A DNA stretch of 64,000 nucleotides from Acanthosepion esculentum (Eukaryota; Mollusca; Cephalopoda; Sepiida; Sepiidae): assembly GCA_964036315.1 (NCBI GenBank), contig OZ038508.1, positions 47,338,696 to 47,402,695 on the forward strand. The letters run 5' to 3'. This document shows, piece by piece, positions 1-9,164 of this stretch. The position numbers were made by a program, and so were the translations under genes. Position 1 is the stretch's first letter, and each line of letters opens with the position of its first letter. Under the pieces are notes generated by a model. The model was not told where the DNA came from. It made no database searches and was given only the letters and a program-made list of their open reading frames with translations.

Positions 1-92
1 TTTAGGTTCTTAGGTCTACGATATGCTAGAAGGCCGGGTTCCTCAAACAATTTTTTAGGTCTGGTTTGAGGTGTAGTATTTCCCAGTGGATA

Positions 93-96
<4 letters not shown>

Positions 97-150
<54 letters not shown>
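97..150. repeat. (AT)n microsatellite
   Basis: Uninterrupted TA dinucleotide run of about 54 bp. The Tyr-Ile open frame across it is an artefact of the repeat. Confidence 0.97.
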
Positions 151-153
<3 letters not shown>

Positions 154-185
154 CCACTTGATTTGCTTCTTTGATGCAATAGTGT

Positions 186-395
186 TTAAAGAACAACCGG
201 TAGCAAGACCTCTGAATGGAGGTTTTCAGGAATTACATCTTTCTTTCTATTTACGTGCCATGTCCTTGCCGAACGTAGGCGATCATGGCTCTCCACCTTC
301 CCTGTACTCCTTGCAGCTCTCAACAAGTTCTTTCCCTCTGTTTCCTCTCCCAGACCTCGATCTGTTATCCATCCGCTCAAGCCCGCATGGGTCAT
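186..395 (-). pseudogene. LINE family 1 C-terminal scrap joined to a composite-repeat remnant
   Basis: On the minus strand the three frames across about 240-390 give, in pieces, an ITDRGLGE..LLRAA stretch and a WRAMIAYVRQGHGT-like end. This is the C-terminal tail of the same LINE family whose RT relic lies at 21.7 kb (tail signature: W/V-R-A-M-I-A..GHGT). The lowest 50 bp (186-235) instead resemble the spacer of the composite repeat described at 9.1-10.7 kb, without its arrays. Only the last part of the LINE protein is present and it is frame-broken, so it is a dead 3' fragment. Confidence 0.55.
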
Positions 396-485
396 CCCAG
401 GTTTTACGAGTTCTAGTTCTACACCGAAAGTAAAATGGAAAATAATGAATAGAACTAGAACTCGTAAAACCTGGGGTGACCCATG
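386..485. repeat. 35-bp inverted repeat at the PLE boundary
   Basis: Bases 386-420 are the reverse complement of 451-485 with one mismatch in 35, around a 30-bp loop. The right arm is PLE coding sequence. The left arm is therefore an inverted copy of PLE sequence placed just upstream. Confidence 0.9.
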
Positions 486-1282
486 CTCTCTGTGCCTATA
501 TGAAAAACTGCACATCATTAGATTTCTAAATAGTGAAAAGTTACTAAACCATAGACATGAGTTAACGGTTTTCTGTCGTCATCAAATGATTTTCGCATAA
601 AATAATTAATAAATAGATTTAAACAAATTAAGTCCATAGTTTAAAAGCCTTAAAAACTCAGCCCAATAATTATTGAGAAAAACCCTTTGATAAAAACAGC
701 CATGTAAATAAACAAATAAATAAACAGATCAAATAGATAATAATGAAACATAACCTTCTAGTCACTCAACGACTCGAGGCAAGGCCATAAAAAAGGCGCC
801 GTCTGACCGGCCTAAGCTAAGACCACTCTTGACATAGAATCCCGATTGTAACTTGATACGCATTTTTGGAAGGGGACTGGCCTGTAGATAAAAATTAATT
901 CTTAATTGTTAGCTCTTTAAACCACCTAACTTCAACGGCCGAAACTAGCCGTCTCCATAGCAACTAATGTTCCAATGATACCGCACTTATAAACACTGGC
1001 TAACCAAAAGATAGCTTATTCCCAAATTCTCGCTTGACAAGGAAGCGGGTCCAGACACCTTAACTCTACATAACTTCAAAAATTATGTTAGGGGTCTCGG
1101 CTCTCGCTTTTGAAACATGAGAACTCTTATGTAGCGAAGGAATCATATTTTTAAAAACTAAAAATATTATTATAATATAAGCTCTACTTCTGTATGGAGC
1201 ACTGTCTTTTTGAAAATAAAGCTAAATACTAAGGAACACCGGATTATCTACCTAACGTGTTCTTTCCTATTTTTCTGCACAC

Positions 1283-1286
<4 letters not shown>
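421..1286 (+). mobile_element. Penelope-like element, 3' end only (copy 1)
   Basis: This segment aligns by eye with the 3' part of the larger PLE at 59.2-60.1 kb. It shares the C-terminal coding tail, then a long AT-rich 3' region holding the shared block TGAAACATGAGAACTCTTAT (here near 1110, there near 59942), then sequence running into an (AT)n tract in both. Everything upstream of the last ~57 codons is missing, so this is a severe 5' truncation, as is common for PLEs. Confidence 0.8.
427..600 (+). pseudogene. PLE GIY-YIG protein, C-terminal tail (57 codons, open)
   Basis: An open frame begins KVKWKIMNRTRTRKTW, continues through a CSLCLYEKLHII motif and ends FCRHQMIFA-stop at 598-600. The Cys-X2-Cys plus following Leu/Lys block matches the end of the GIY-YIG-bearing PLE protein seen at 59.2 kb. 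Here the Trp codon at 436-438 is intact, whereas the larger copy has a stop at that position. There is no start codon or upstream domain, so it cannot make a functional protein. It is useful as the better-preserved reference for the tail of this family. Confidence 0.8.

Positions 1287-1320
<34 letters not shown>
1286..1320. repeat. (AT)n microsatellite at the PLE 3' boundary
   Basis: TA run directly abutting the PLE 3' region. The larger PLE copy likewise ends at an (AT)n tract (60.1 kb). Confidence 0.95.
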
Positions 1321-1323
<3 letters not shown>

Positions 1324-1516
1324 TAAGAGTAAATAGGCTCGCCAAATATCCGGGTCATACTCCACTCTCTTTTGAACTGGAGTAGAGGTTTATCACTTGT
1401 TACTTGTCTAGGAAGAGGTTTCCGGTTCCTTCTCATAAATTCTTGTCATTCTCTTACATTCTCTGTAGAACTTTCCGTCTTATTGGCTTATACCATTGCT
1501 TATGAGCGAAAATTAT

Positions 1517-1555
<39 letters not shown>

Positions 1556-2690
1556 ATGTATGGATGGATGGATGTATAAGACGAAATAACTATATATAAT
1601 TTTGTATATCAAGAATGGTAATGGGGAATTTGTATGTGAAATTGGAAAAGGTATACGACAAAACGCGTCAAAAGTATTTGTGTCTTACCAAAATTCCCTA
1701 CAGACTGACTTAAATGCTCCACATGCTCTCAGTTCATTTAAGATAAGAAGCTCTGCGGTAGCACAACCTATTCATCATGTCAAAGAATGAGACTAACCGT
1801 ATCCCGAAACTGGTGTGACCAGGTTTCATTGCTTAAGCCGAGATGCCAAGAGCTCTGACTGCTTCTTATCTAGGTACAAGTCATGAGCACGTGTATGCAG
1901 GTTTTCTTGGGAGATCCAGTGGGGTTCACACCCACTTGCTTCTGAATGAACTGGGACATTGTCTTCAGAAAAGACCAACTTGCAAAATTATCCCCTGATG
2001 GCAATTTCTCATATGATGAAGGTAGATCATTATGTGCTGGGGGTTTAGGGAGAAGGAGATCATCTTAGTGAAGAACAAGTCTCATAGCTGAAAGTAGCTT
2101 TGAATATTTTTGCGCGGAGAAGCATTGAAACTAGTATTTGTTAGCCAAAAATGCATGACTTCGTGGCTCTCTCCAGACCATCGGGACAGCCAAGTTGAAG
2201 GCTTCTCTTTGTAACTATACTGTTAGTCCATTTTAACTGAGTTTACAAAGCATGTGTAAGGCCCAGTAATTGTCACAATATCCAATTTTAGTCAAAATAG
2301 TAAAAGTATGTAAATCTCATGAGATAGGTAATTGTTTGGTACTGTGCAAACGTGAATTCGCCACAAATTGCCCAGTTGATTCATTCTCGGTGTTTTGAAT
2401 TGATTAAAGCTATTGTAGAGATATGTATTAGCACAAAGAAATATGGAAAACAATATATATATATATATATATGAATATGGTTACGTTTATGCTTACCGGG
2501 CATTCAAATTTGAAGATTATTTTAATTCATTTCGCCGCAGTGAAACTTAGTCCGCTGCGCCGAGCGTTGTCTATTTTGTTACGTTGTTTTTTTAAATGCA
2601 CTTCCTAAAATTTAAAAGATAAAGCAACGCAATAACCTAAACAGGATAAATTTGGCAGCCTGAATGCATAAGTAACAATCTAGTAATAGT
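1321..2690. other. Unassigned AT-rich DNA
   Basis: No coding pattern or repeat that I recognise, apart from a compound (TA)n(GT)n(GGAT)n microsatellite at about 1516-1575 and a short (AT)n at 2453-2472. The short open frames at 1372-1599 and 1602-1790 have no recognisable motif; the first runs into the microsatellite. Confidence 0.6.
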
Positions 2691-2698
2691 GATTTTGT

Positions 2699-2825
2699 AA
2701 GCCCGGCTTAGATGCGGCACGAGGCCGAAAGTATGGGGCACCCAGTGAGGATCGAACTCACTACTCAGTCGCAATTGATCTAGCAAGACAAGCTTTCTAA
2801 CCATTACACCACGCCGAGGAGCCCA
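2699..2825 (-). repeat. tRNA-like SINE head
   Basis: Read on the minus strand, this starts GGGCTCC and has an A-box-like GTGGTGTAATGGTTAG, a perfect 5-bp T-stem (GTGAG/CTCAC) around TTCGATC, and a 3' acceptor strand GGGTGCCC that pairs with the start apart from one U-U mismatch. The segment between D and T arms is too long for a normal class I tRNA, and the sequence continues into a body (GCATCTAAGCCGGGC). A related body motif (GATGTGGCACAAGG) occurs at 21.3 and 21.6 kb. I read it as a tRNA-derived SINE, not a functional tRNA gene. Confidence 0.65.
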
Positions 2826-2937
2826 CTAACAATGTAGTAATATGTTCAATGTCTTTATACCTCTTAGCGTGTGCTTGTATTAAATTTTCAAAATCATTTT
2901 TTTTTAATAACTCCACACATTTTTGTTTTTTCGTTTT

Positions 2938-3535
2938 TGTTTGTTTAACGGCATATCAACACCCTATGAGTCATTTAATTCCGAAATTTAATTTTCTTGG
3001 GAGCATTAACAATTGCTTTTGCTGATAATATTTTTCCTTTGCAAAAATATATTGGTGGTAATATTTTTTTCTTTAAAAAATATATTGCTGGTAATATTTT
3101 TCTCCTTACAATTGCTGGTAATATTTTTCCACTTACAAAAATTCATTAGTTGTAATATTATTTTACCCCTAATAAAAATGTTTTGCTGGTAATATTTTAT
3201 CTTTACAAAAATATATTGCTGGTAATATGTTTATCCTTACAAAAAATTATTACTGGTAATTAATTGTTTTAAAAAAATACGTATTGCTGGTTATTTGTTT
3301 TACTATGAAAAGTTATTGCACTTTCACTCTGCAAATGTTTTTCTACACTTTCATAATGTCTTGACCCCAATCTATGTGTTCGCTATTTGTCCGTATCTGG
3401 GACCCTAACAGGGGCTGCCACAACTGGTCAGAGTGGGCCTGGGACCAACAGCAATTAAAACGTGCTTCTACGTCCTCAAAACGTACCGATCATAAGCCTT
3501 GTTGCCGGATGTAATTTATCGTCATACCCAGGATG
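2938..3535 (+). mobile_element. Two-array composite repeat, copy 1
   Basis: Order: left flank (ACGGCATATCAAC), about nine degenerate units of array A (core GCTGGTAATATTTT, 3020-3310), a non-repetitive spacer of about 190 bp, then a single unit of array B (TTATCGTCATACCCAGGATG) at 3500-3535. The spacer carries the family hallmarks TCTGGGACCCTAACAGG and CAGCAATTAA. LINE sequence follows directly. Same order as the copies at 9.1 and 46.5 kb. Confidence 0.8.
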
Positions 3536-3539
3536 TATG

Positions 3540-3995
3540 TACTTATAAAACAGTCCTGAATGGCTACGTAGAACCAATCCTTAAATATAGCTGTGAAAGC
3601 CGAACAATTCCCTCACAAATGACGTGGAGACTTGAGTCAACAGAAATATGGTTCTACAGTAGGATGCTGAGAATAACATGAAAGGAAAATTTGAGCAATG
3701 AGAACATTTTAAGCAAGATTGGAAATAAAAGAAAACACTTATTATAATCAGAAAGATAGTTAATATTTCTGGAACACATAATGGGCAATAGAGGTACTAG
3801 AGAATTGAACACACATATGTCATACTGAAGTAAAAAGAGAAGGCGGTAATCGCCAAATCTCCGATCTAACTAGTTCGTGTGAATAGCTTACAGAGAGGGG
3901 ACAAGGAGCGTTGTAAAAAGTCAAAAGTTGCTTAGAGCGGACAAAGTTGTGGAGAGCCATAGCCGCAGACATCCGGAAGGGACGCGTTAACACAA
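3540..3995 (+). pseudogene. LINE family 1 RT C-terminal relic
   Basis: The frame at 3499-3681 reads LNGYVEPILKYSCESRTI..RLESTEIWFYSRMLRIT, matching the post-catalytic region of endonuclease-RT LINEs (typical form: Y-ILLYG-E-WT..E-WFYRRMLRI). After the stop, SNENILSKIGNKRK and FLEHIMG follow in the same sense, and the tail signature WRA(M)..GHGT appears, frameshifted, near 3950-3990. There are several stops and frameshifts. The catalytic region and the endonuclease are absent. It abuts the end of composite copy 1. Confidence 0.75.
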
Positions 3996-4144
3996 AAAAG
4001 AGAAGAAAATCGGATCCAGTTCCTCGATACAAGAAAGCGTCTAATATTCCCATGAAACGGAAAAGATTGGTTTTGTCTATCATCGCATTCATTGCAAATA
4101 CATAAATGTGGATTTGTGTTTCTATTTTTCTTCAAACTATCTCC

Positions 4145-4590
4145 ATTTGTCTATATTCTGAGATGAAGTATTGTAACTATTTACACTATTTACATTGTTC
4201 GGACTTTTCTCATCATCTTTATTATTTTATTCACGACGTGTCAGCCGTTGTTCGCTCCGGTTTTCATCAGGTTATATACGTCAGAATTTTGAAACGAACT
4301 CTTCATTTTGTCCACTGGGTTAAAATGTTCTCGTTCTACGCGCCATACCTTTTCTGGATAACTCAGTTTCAGTTATTTCGCTTTAGCTAACTCAATTCTC
4401 CAAGTTGTTGTTCACCACAGTACTGCTCTTGAACTAACAACTCCTTGGCTCAAGTTACTAGATTTCTTCAACCAACGCTTTTACCCACTGGGCCATGTGT
4501 ATATCACCTGAAGAAGGCCGGATTTTACAACGGCCGAAACGTCGTGAATATGACAATAAAGATGAGGATAGCAGTAAAAAAAATGTAAAT
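4145..4590. mobile_element. Foldback retroposon with tRNA-like core (copy 1)
   Basis: The outer arms are inverted copies of each other: the left arm runs from ATTCTGAGATGAAGTATTG through CATCATCTTTATTATT, and the right arm is ATGACAATAAAGATGAGG..ATGTAAATAG. Inside lies a minus-strand tRNA-like segment (CCACTGGGCCATGTG region, 4440-4500). Each arm carries the CTGANGA/GAAAC motif (4508-4540 plus; about 4223-4255 minus, degenerate). Other copies lie at 6.9, 12.1, 13.3 and 45.4 kb. Confidence 0.7.
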
Positions 4591-4599
4591 AGTTTAAAT

Positions 4600-4890
4600 C
4601 TGGTTTTCTCATATCTTATGTCAACGGGGTTATCATCATCGTGCTGTTGAAGATTTCAGTCGCCACGAGTCTCTTATTCATCTGTGAGAAGATTGTCCAA
4701 CATTCACTGCTATATAGAAATCTTCATATAACATAACAGTTCAGTATTCTAGTCTTTGTTTCTCACAAAATTTTCATGTTTCTAAATACTTTGCTTAGCT
4801 TCTGGAATGTATATTTTTCTATTCCGAGGCATCTACGGATGTCGGTGTCACATTTTCCGGTCTTTGTTACAACACGACCCAGATATTTAT
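4600..4890 (-). pseudogene. LINE family 1 RT relic, palm-thumb region
   Basis: Minus-strand translation gives YKYLGRVVTKTGKCDTDIRR, then LSKVFRNMKIL, KTRILNCYVI and SSECWTIFSQMNKRL in order. This is the region just after the catalytic YADD box in endonuclease-RT LINEs. The same block is present, on the other strand, in the 21.7-22.6 kb relic. In-frame stops interrupt it. Confidence 0.75.
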
Positions 4891-4894
4891 ATTT

Positions 4895-5130
4895 CCGGAT
4901 ATGCGCCCTACAATCAAGGCATTAGTGGCCTTCTGGCTAGCCGTCTACGACAATGCCAGCGGTCCATGGTGGCGGCCACCGGTGGGCCACTGGTTGGCTT
5001 CAGTGGTAAAATCCCCGAGACGAACATGCAGGCGGTCCGACAGTGGGCCACCAGCGGTAAACAAGAGTGGCATGCCACTCAGTGGCAGATTGGAGGCTTG
5101 CGTGTCAGGAACATCTCCAGTTCATAATTC
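4895..5130. other. GC-rich unassigned block
   Basis: About 230 bp, clearly richer in GC than its surroundings (runs such as GTGGCGGCCACCGGTGGGCC). It contains repeated GTGGGCCAC motifs and short palindromes. Frames on the plus strand stay open for 82-106 codons, but the peptides match nothing I know. The abrupt change in composition suggests an inserted repeat or a captured fragment. Confidence 0.45.
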
Positions 5131-5164
5131 GCACCTTGTTCCTCTTTGATTGAAGGATTCATAT

Positions 5165-5540
5165 TCTAGGGATTATCAAACATTTGCAGGTTATTTAAAG
5201 CCATGATTTTCGTTTAGATTGTAATCAGTTTTTGTTCGGGGTGGAGGATAATAACTGTCTAGTTATAAAAGTTTTACTTATTAACCCTTAGTTTGGGAGA
5301 AGACGTTGATTAATACCTTTCTCAAGTGAATATAACGAAACCAACGGGAACTGTAAGTCAGCACCTGGAATTTGCAGATACGATCATGCTATTTCATTCA
5401 TAGCCGGTGGGAGAGAAGATGTGGATCTATACATTTCCCTAGGGTATTTGCCAGTAAGCGAATGTAACGATCCCGACTGGAATTCGAACTCGCTTCTCTA
5501 CTTTCTTATTGCGAACTGATATTCAGTAAACCAAACGCAT
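5165..5540 (-). repeat. SINE(s), minus strand, degenerate
   Basis: The body TTTGCAGGTTATTTAAAGCC and a downstream GAGAAGACGTTGATTAATAC/TTTCTCAAG block recur at 35.57 and 56.5 kb. A B-box-like GAGTTCGAATTCCAG (minus strand) sits at about 5485-5500. Probably one complete and one partial SINE in the same orientation. Confidence 0.6.
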
Positions 5541-5658
5541 ATTTCAATTTTTTTTTAATTCCTGAATTTAAAAAATAGTTACAATGCGATAATGTCTCTC
5601 AAAATTCGTATGTTTTAATAAAAATACTGTTTTCCATTGTTTTAGGATATGCTTAAAC

Positions 5659-6010
5659 CAGCCATTCTCAACCTTTCCTCCATCATTGACCCCCTCGGCT
5701 TTATGTATTTCTCCATTTACCCCCTACTCCCATACAAAAAAAAATTCATAGCCATCATAAAGCATTGATGTACAATTTCGTGACTAAATGAATGAATGAT
5801 TTTTTCATTCAAAATACTAAGGATTTTTTTTAGTCAAAATACTGTGACTAAAAAAAAAAATACTAAGCGACACTCAAAATACCGATTTCTTATTTAGTAC
5901 TAAATTTAATTGAATTATTTTTTAAATTATCAGGTACGTCCATTATTTACTCCCAACTATATAATTTATTACCCCCTAGTGGTAAATTTACCCCTGGTTG
6001 AGAACTTCTG
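5659..6010. mobile_element. hAT-type MITE with 8-bp target-site duplication
   Basis: The ends are near-perfect inverted repeats (left CAGCCATTCTCAACC; right, reverse complemented, CAGAAGTTCTCAACC). These resemble the hAT-family consensus CAGNGGTTCTCAA. The element is flanked by GCTTAAAC (5651-5658) and GCTTAAGC (6011-6018), an 8-bp duplication with one mismatch, as expected for hAT insertion. The AT-rich interior has no coding capacity, so it is non-autonomous (352 bp). Confidence 0.88.
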
Positions 6011-6164
6011 GCTTAAGCCAATGTCAGGTGTTTTTGTCTTATTTTGGAGAAGTAACGTTCTGATAATTTGATGCACATTTTATTAACTTTGCCTCACACA
6101 CTTAGCAATTGTAATATTTCTTTTAGGTATTCGAACGCCACTTCATCTTTTATGCTCTGTGTCC

Positions 6165-6470
6165 ATTCAAAACTTAGGCGATCACCGCTCTCCACGTCCT
6201 CCCATCACTTGTAACTAAGTTTTGCCTTTTTGTTATTTCTCACAAACCCTGTTCTGTCATCCATTTGATCAGGTTCATCAAGTATGTTACGCGATGCTTT
6301 CCCCTGTCCCTCTTTCCTGCCATCAGACCTTTGAGTATCAGATTTCCCAAACACTCCTTCCTCATTACGTGCCTCAGAATCCTCAACTATTTCTTTCTGA
6401 CGTTAAGTATAAGTTTCCTTTCTGTTTCCATTCTTAACTATGTTTAAAATATTCCATATAATTCCACGAT
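6165..6470 (-). pseudogene. LINE family 1 C-terminal scrap
   Basis: The minus strand gives RSDGRKEGQGKASRN, DEPDQMDDRTGF and WEDVESGDRLSF, in broken frames. These correspond to the GRRxRGR..WxDDI..WRAMIA tail found in the other family 1 fragments. Only the 3' end survives. Confidence 0.6.
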
Positions 6471-6714
6471 AACAGAATAAAGACATTCTTCCAAAAAAGT
6501 GAATTTTTCGTATGGTCAATTTATTCTGCTGAACTCAAATATTTGAGTCGTACGATTTTTTAATCAAGCACGGGCAACGCCGGACCATGCTGCTAGTTGC
6601 CTCTAAAATAATTAAAATGTTTAAGGTAATATCAGGTGTCGTTGCTATAGAAATAACATATTCGTATCTCCCAAATCATCATCCGCTTAGGAATATCAGG
6701 AGCTGTAAGCGTGG

Positions 6715-6850
6715 AACGTGCGGGGGCGGTAATGGATAACGGCTTGGCATTGTTAATCTGTGAGCAGAATACAAATAACCTTGGACAAAGGTATGAATTC
6801 ACATCCCACTTCTAGCTATAGGTTAATTAGAAAGGTTTGTTTCACTATAC
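6715..6850 (+). repeat. Degenerate tRNA-headed SINE
   Basis: Starts with the shared head GGTAATGGATAACGGCT (compare GAGTAATGGATAACGGCT at 34.54 kb) and continues with a decayed version of the GGAAAGGTGTGAATCC and CTATGGGTAAAT body motifs. The B box is not recognisable. Confidence 0.45.
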
Positions 6851-6878
6851 CATTATTATCTCAAAAACCAAAATTCTT

Positions 6879-7254
6879 ATTTACATTATTCGGACTATTG
6901 TTCTCATCTATATTGCCATATTTATTACAACGTTTCGGCCTTCTTCAGGTGGTTGGAATGTCGAACTGAACCCTTTATTTCGCTCGCTGGGGTAGACTGT
7001 TCTAGTTCCATGTGTCATATCTAATGGATGTCAGTTATAAGTTTTCCCCTGTTAATTCACCTCTCCAAGTTCACCACTGCCTTAACCAGGTATTGAACTC
7101 ACAACTTTTGGGGTACTGTCGCTGGATCTAACCAACGTCTTTATCCACTGTGCAATGTGTCCTTGACTTGTGATAAATATGGCAACAAAGATGAGGACAA
7201 TAATCCGAATAATGTAAATAGTGTGCATAATACTTCATCTCAGAAATATAGACA
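6879..7254. mobile_element. Foldback retroposon with tRNA-like core (copy 2, with TSD)
   Basis: Left arm ATTCGGACTATTGTTCTCAT..ATTACAACGTTTCGGCC; right arm ATGGCAACAAAGATGAGG..TAATCCGAATAATGTAAA, its inverted counterpart. The interior has a minus-strand tRNA-like head: A-box-like GCACAGTGGATAAAG and B-box-like GAGTTCAATACC at about 7085-7165. The flanks carry a probable 13-14 bp target duplication (CCAAAATTCTT at 6869-6879, ACAAAATTCTT at 7258-7268), consistent with target-primed insertion. Confidence 0.78.
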
Positions 7255-7369
7255 GAAACAAAATTCTTGTAGTCTAAAAAATATTTTCTGCCTTTAAATA
7301 ACACGTAAATGATTGATAAACCGTAGAAAACGAATCAATCGACTGAATAATTTTGCAATATCACATGTA

Positions 7370-7850
7370 GCGATTCTTGATAAAATCCAAAGAAAGATCT
7401 GTAATGTAATCGACTCTGACTAGGCATTTCGTTTTCAACCACATTCTCGCCGACATTACATGGCTTCCCTCTCTCTTTTGGGCAAATATTTTCATGGCAA
7501 CTGCTCTGACGAGTTTATTCCTTGATGCTTGGAATGCATAAATTTATTCATCCTACTAGATTCGAACCAATCTTCGATTCTTTTACTGTTGAAATAGCTA
7601 AATGCAACCGTTTCTTCTACTCCAACAGTTTAATTCTTCGAACTTCCCACCTTCAGAACTCCCGCCAGTTTCCTTGCTTCTCTGGTAACTACAATCTTCA
7701 ATGCCATCTCACTTGCCATCTTCTTGAACGTCGTTCATATTTTGTGCATTCCTCCATCCTCTTTATTCTCAGTCTTCTCTTTCAATTACATTCGCTGTTA
7801 CTCCCTGCGTATTAGTGGCATTCGCGCCTTCCTTGCGGTGAAACGTTTTT
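7370..7850 (+). pseudogene. LINE family 2 C-terminal relic
   Basis: Frames give VAILDKIQRKICNVI, then SLLGKYFHGNCSDEF, then CNRFFYSNSLILRTSHLQNS, and end in a GxxAFLAVK-like stretch. These are the family 2 C-terminal landmarks, which also occur in the relics at 31.6, 32.8 and 47.8 kb (there YFHGNCSDE, FFxRTxRLWNSL and a final V-K). There are multiple frameshifts and the catalytic core is absent. Confidence 0.75.
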
Positions 7851-7940
7851 AAAAAATATCATCTTGGTAATTTTCTGTCTAAAAATTCCGAAGGCAATTC
7901 AGTAGTGTGCACTTCCACAGTCCCACAGTTCCACAGTGCT

Positions 7941-7943
<3 letters not shown>

Positions 7944-8003
<60 letters not shown>
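7944..8003. repeat. (AT)n microsatellite
   Basis: Pure TA run directly adjoining the TIR element at 8003. Confidence 0.96.
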
Positions 8004-8008
<5 letters not shown>

Positions 8009-8376
8009 GGTGTCCATGAAATTCGTGTGCACTTTAAAAAATGTATAACTTTATTTGTACTTGCGATAGAAATAATCTGTAAAAAATGTTATAAAGTTTA
8101 ATGTACCTAGTTTTAAGCATAGCTAATATAACTAATGTGATTTCAGGCATGATTGTAAATCAGTTGGCAAATGTTTTGCGTGAACTGCAAAATCGTATTA
8201 CCCTTTGTATTGCTAATGATGGAGGACATGTGGAAACTAAAATAAAATTTCAATAAAACCCTAAAAAGTATAGATTTACTTCTTTCTAATCCGTTTTACA
8301 AATTATTTCTATCGCAAATACATATCAAGTTATAAATGTTTTAAAGTGCACACGAACCTTATGCACACCCTGTATA
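8003..8376. mobile_element. TIR element ending TATACAGGGTGTCC
   Basis: About 80 bp at each end are inverted copies (shared block TTCGTGTGCACTTTAAAA, then a GCGATAGAAATAAT block), ending TATACAGGGTGTCC / TATACAGGGTGTGC. It sits between (AT)n tracts, as expected of a TA-targeting transposon. The interior keeps only the end of a transposase frame (8149-8256). Elements with the same outer bases lie at 18.24 and 48.3 kb. Confidence 0.88.
8149..8256 (+). pseudogene. Transposase C-terminal remnant
   Basis: A 35-codon frame runs from ATG 8149 to TAA 8256 with ANVLRELQNRITLCI then ANDGGHVE. A C-I-x-N-x-G-x-H-x-E ending is typical of the C terminus of IS630/Tc1/mariner-like DDE transposases. The same pattern ends the 18.3-kb fragment (CIINDGNHNE). 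All catalytic sequence is missing. The preserved end adjoins the right TIR, so this is an internally deleted, non-autonomous derivative. Confidence 0.6.
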
Positions 8377-8399
8377 TATATATATATATATATGTTCTC

Positions 8400-9150
8400 C
8401 CAATAAAAGGCCCAAGAGCCACTCATGGTAGTGGGTTACGGAAAGAGGTTGTTGTAAGAGCATGAAAGAAGGAAATAAGAAGTGCGTATTATGAGGGCAT
8501 GTAGAGTCGATAACGGCTGACCAGAGGCTTAAAATGGTTAAGATTGTAGTCATCTGAGAAGAATCGTCGAAAAAGTCCGTTCCACACTGCAGCACCTCTC
8601 CTGAAGATACTGTCCGAATGAGAAATCCTTCTTACTAATAGAATATGAAGCGGATCCTTCCATGTGTACGTTATGTGACGGGTCTAACTGTGAAGGTCTG
8701 AACTGGTTGTAACTAATGAATATAGTACATCAGCTTAATTTCAATGGAAATAATGGCTGAGTCGCGTAAGTCTGGAGACGATTCGTCAGTAGTAAAAGGG
8801 TCTCTATGGTGAGAAACAATTCATTCAACCACATTGACTTCGAGATCTGTCCACATTGAAATGAGATAATTTAACAACTCCACCTCAGGTAAGACAGCAA
8901 TAGTCCATTTTTTTCTCATTGGAGAAAAATATATAGAGGCATTGCTCAAAATATTCAATTATATTTTGCTTGAAATGCTTCCATAAATAAAAAAAAACGT
9001 CTGTTATGATTTTGTTCCCTGGATTGATAACAGCCGCATAAAACATTTTCATATTTTAAGAACGTGTTAATATTTGTTTTCCTTGTCACTGCATTTTATT
9101 ATCCTTATTTCTAATTTCAAATGAGCTACTAACTTTATTCATAGCCTTTA
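8400..9150. other. Unassigned DNA
   Basis: No recognised coding pattern or repeat. The 78-codon minus-strand frame at 8359-8595 has no familiar motif and its end lies in the microsatellite. Confidence 0.5.
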
Positions 9151-9164
9151 TATTTCCTTGGTTG

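Noticed and set aside
2699..2825. Functional tRNA gene
   Set aside because: Variable region too long, anticodon stem only 3 bp, one acceptor mismatch, and the sequence continues into a SINE body.
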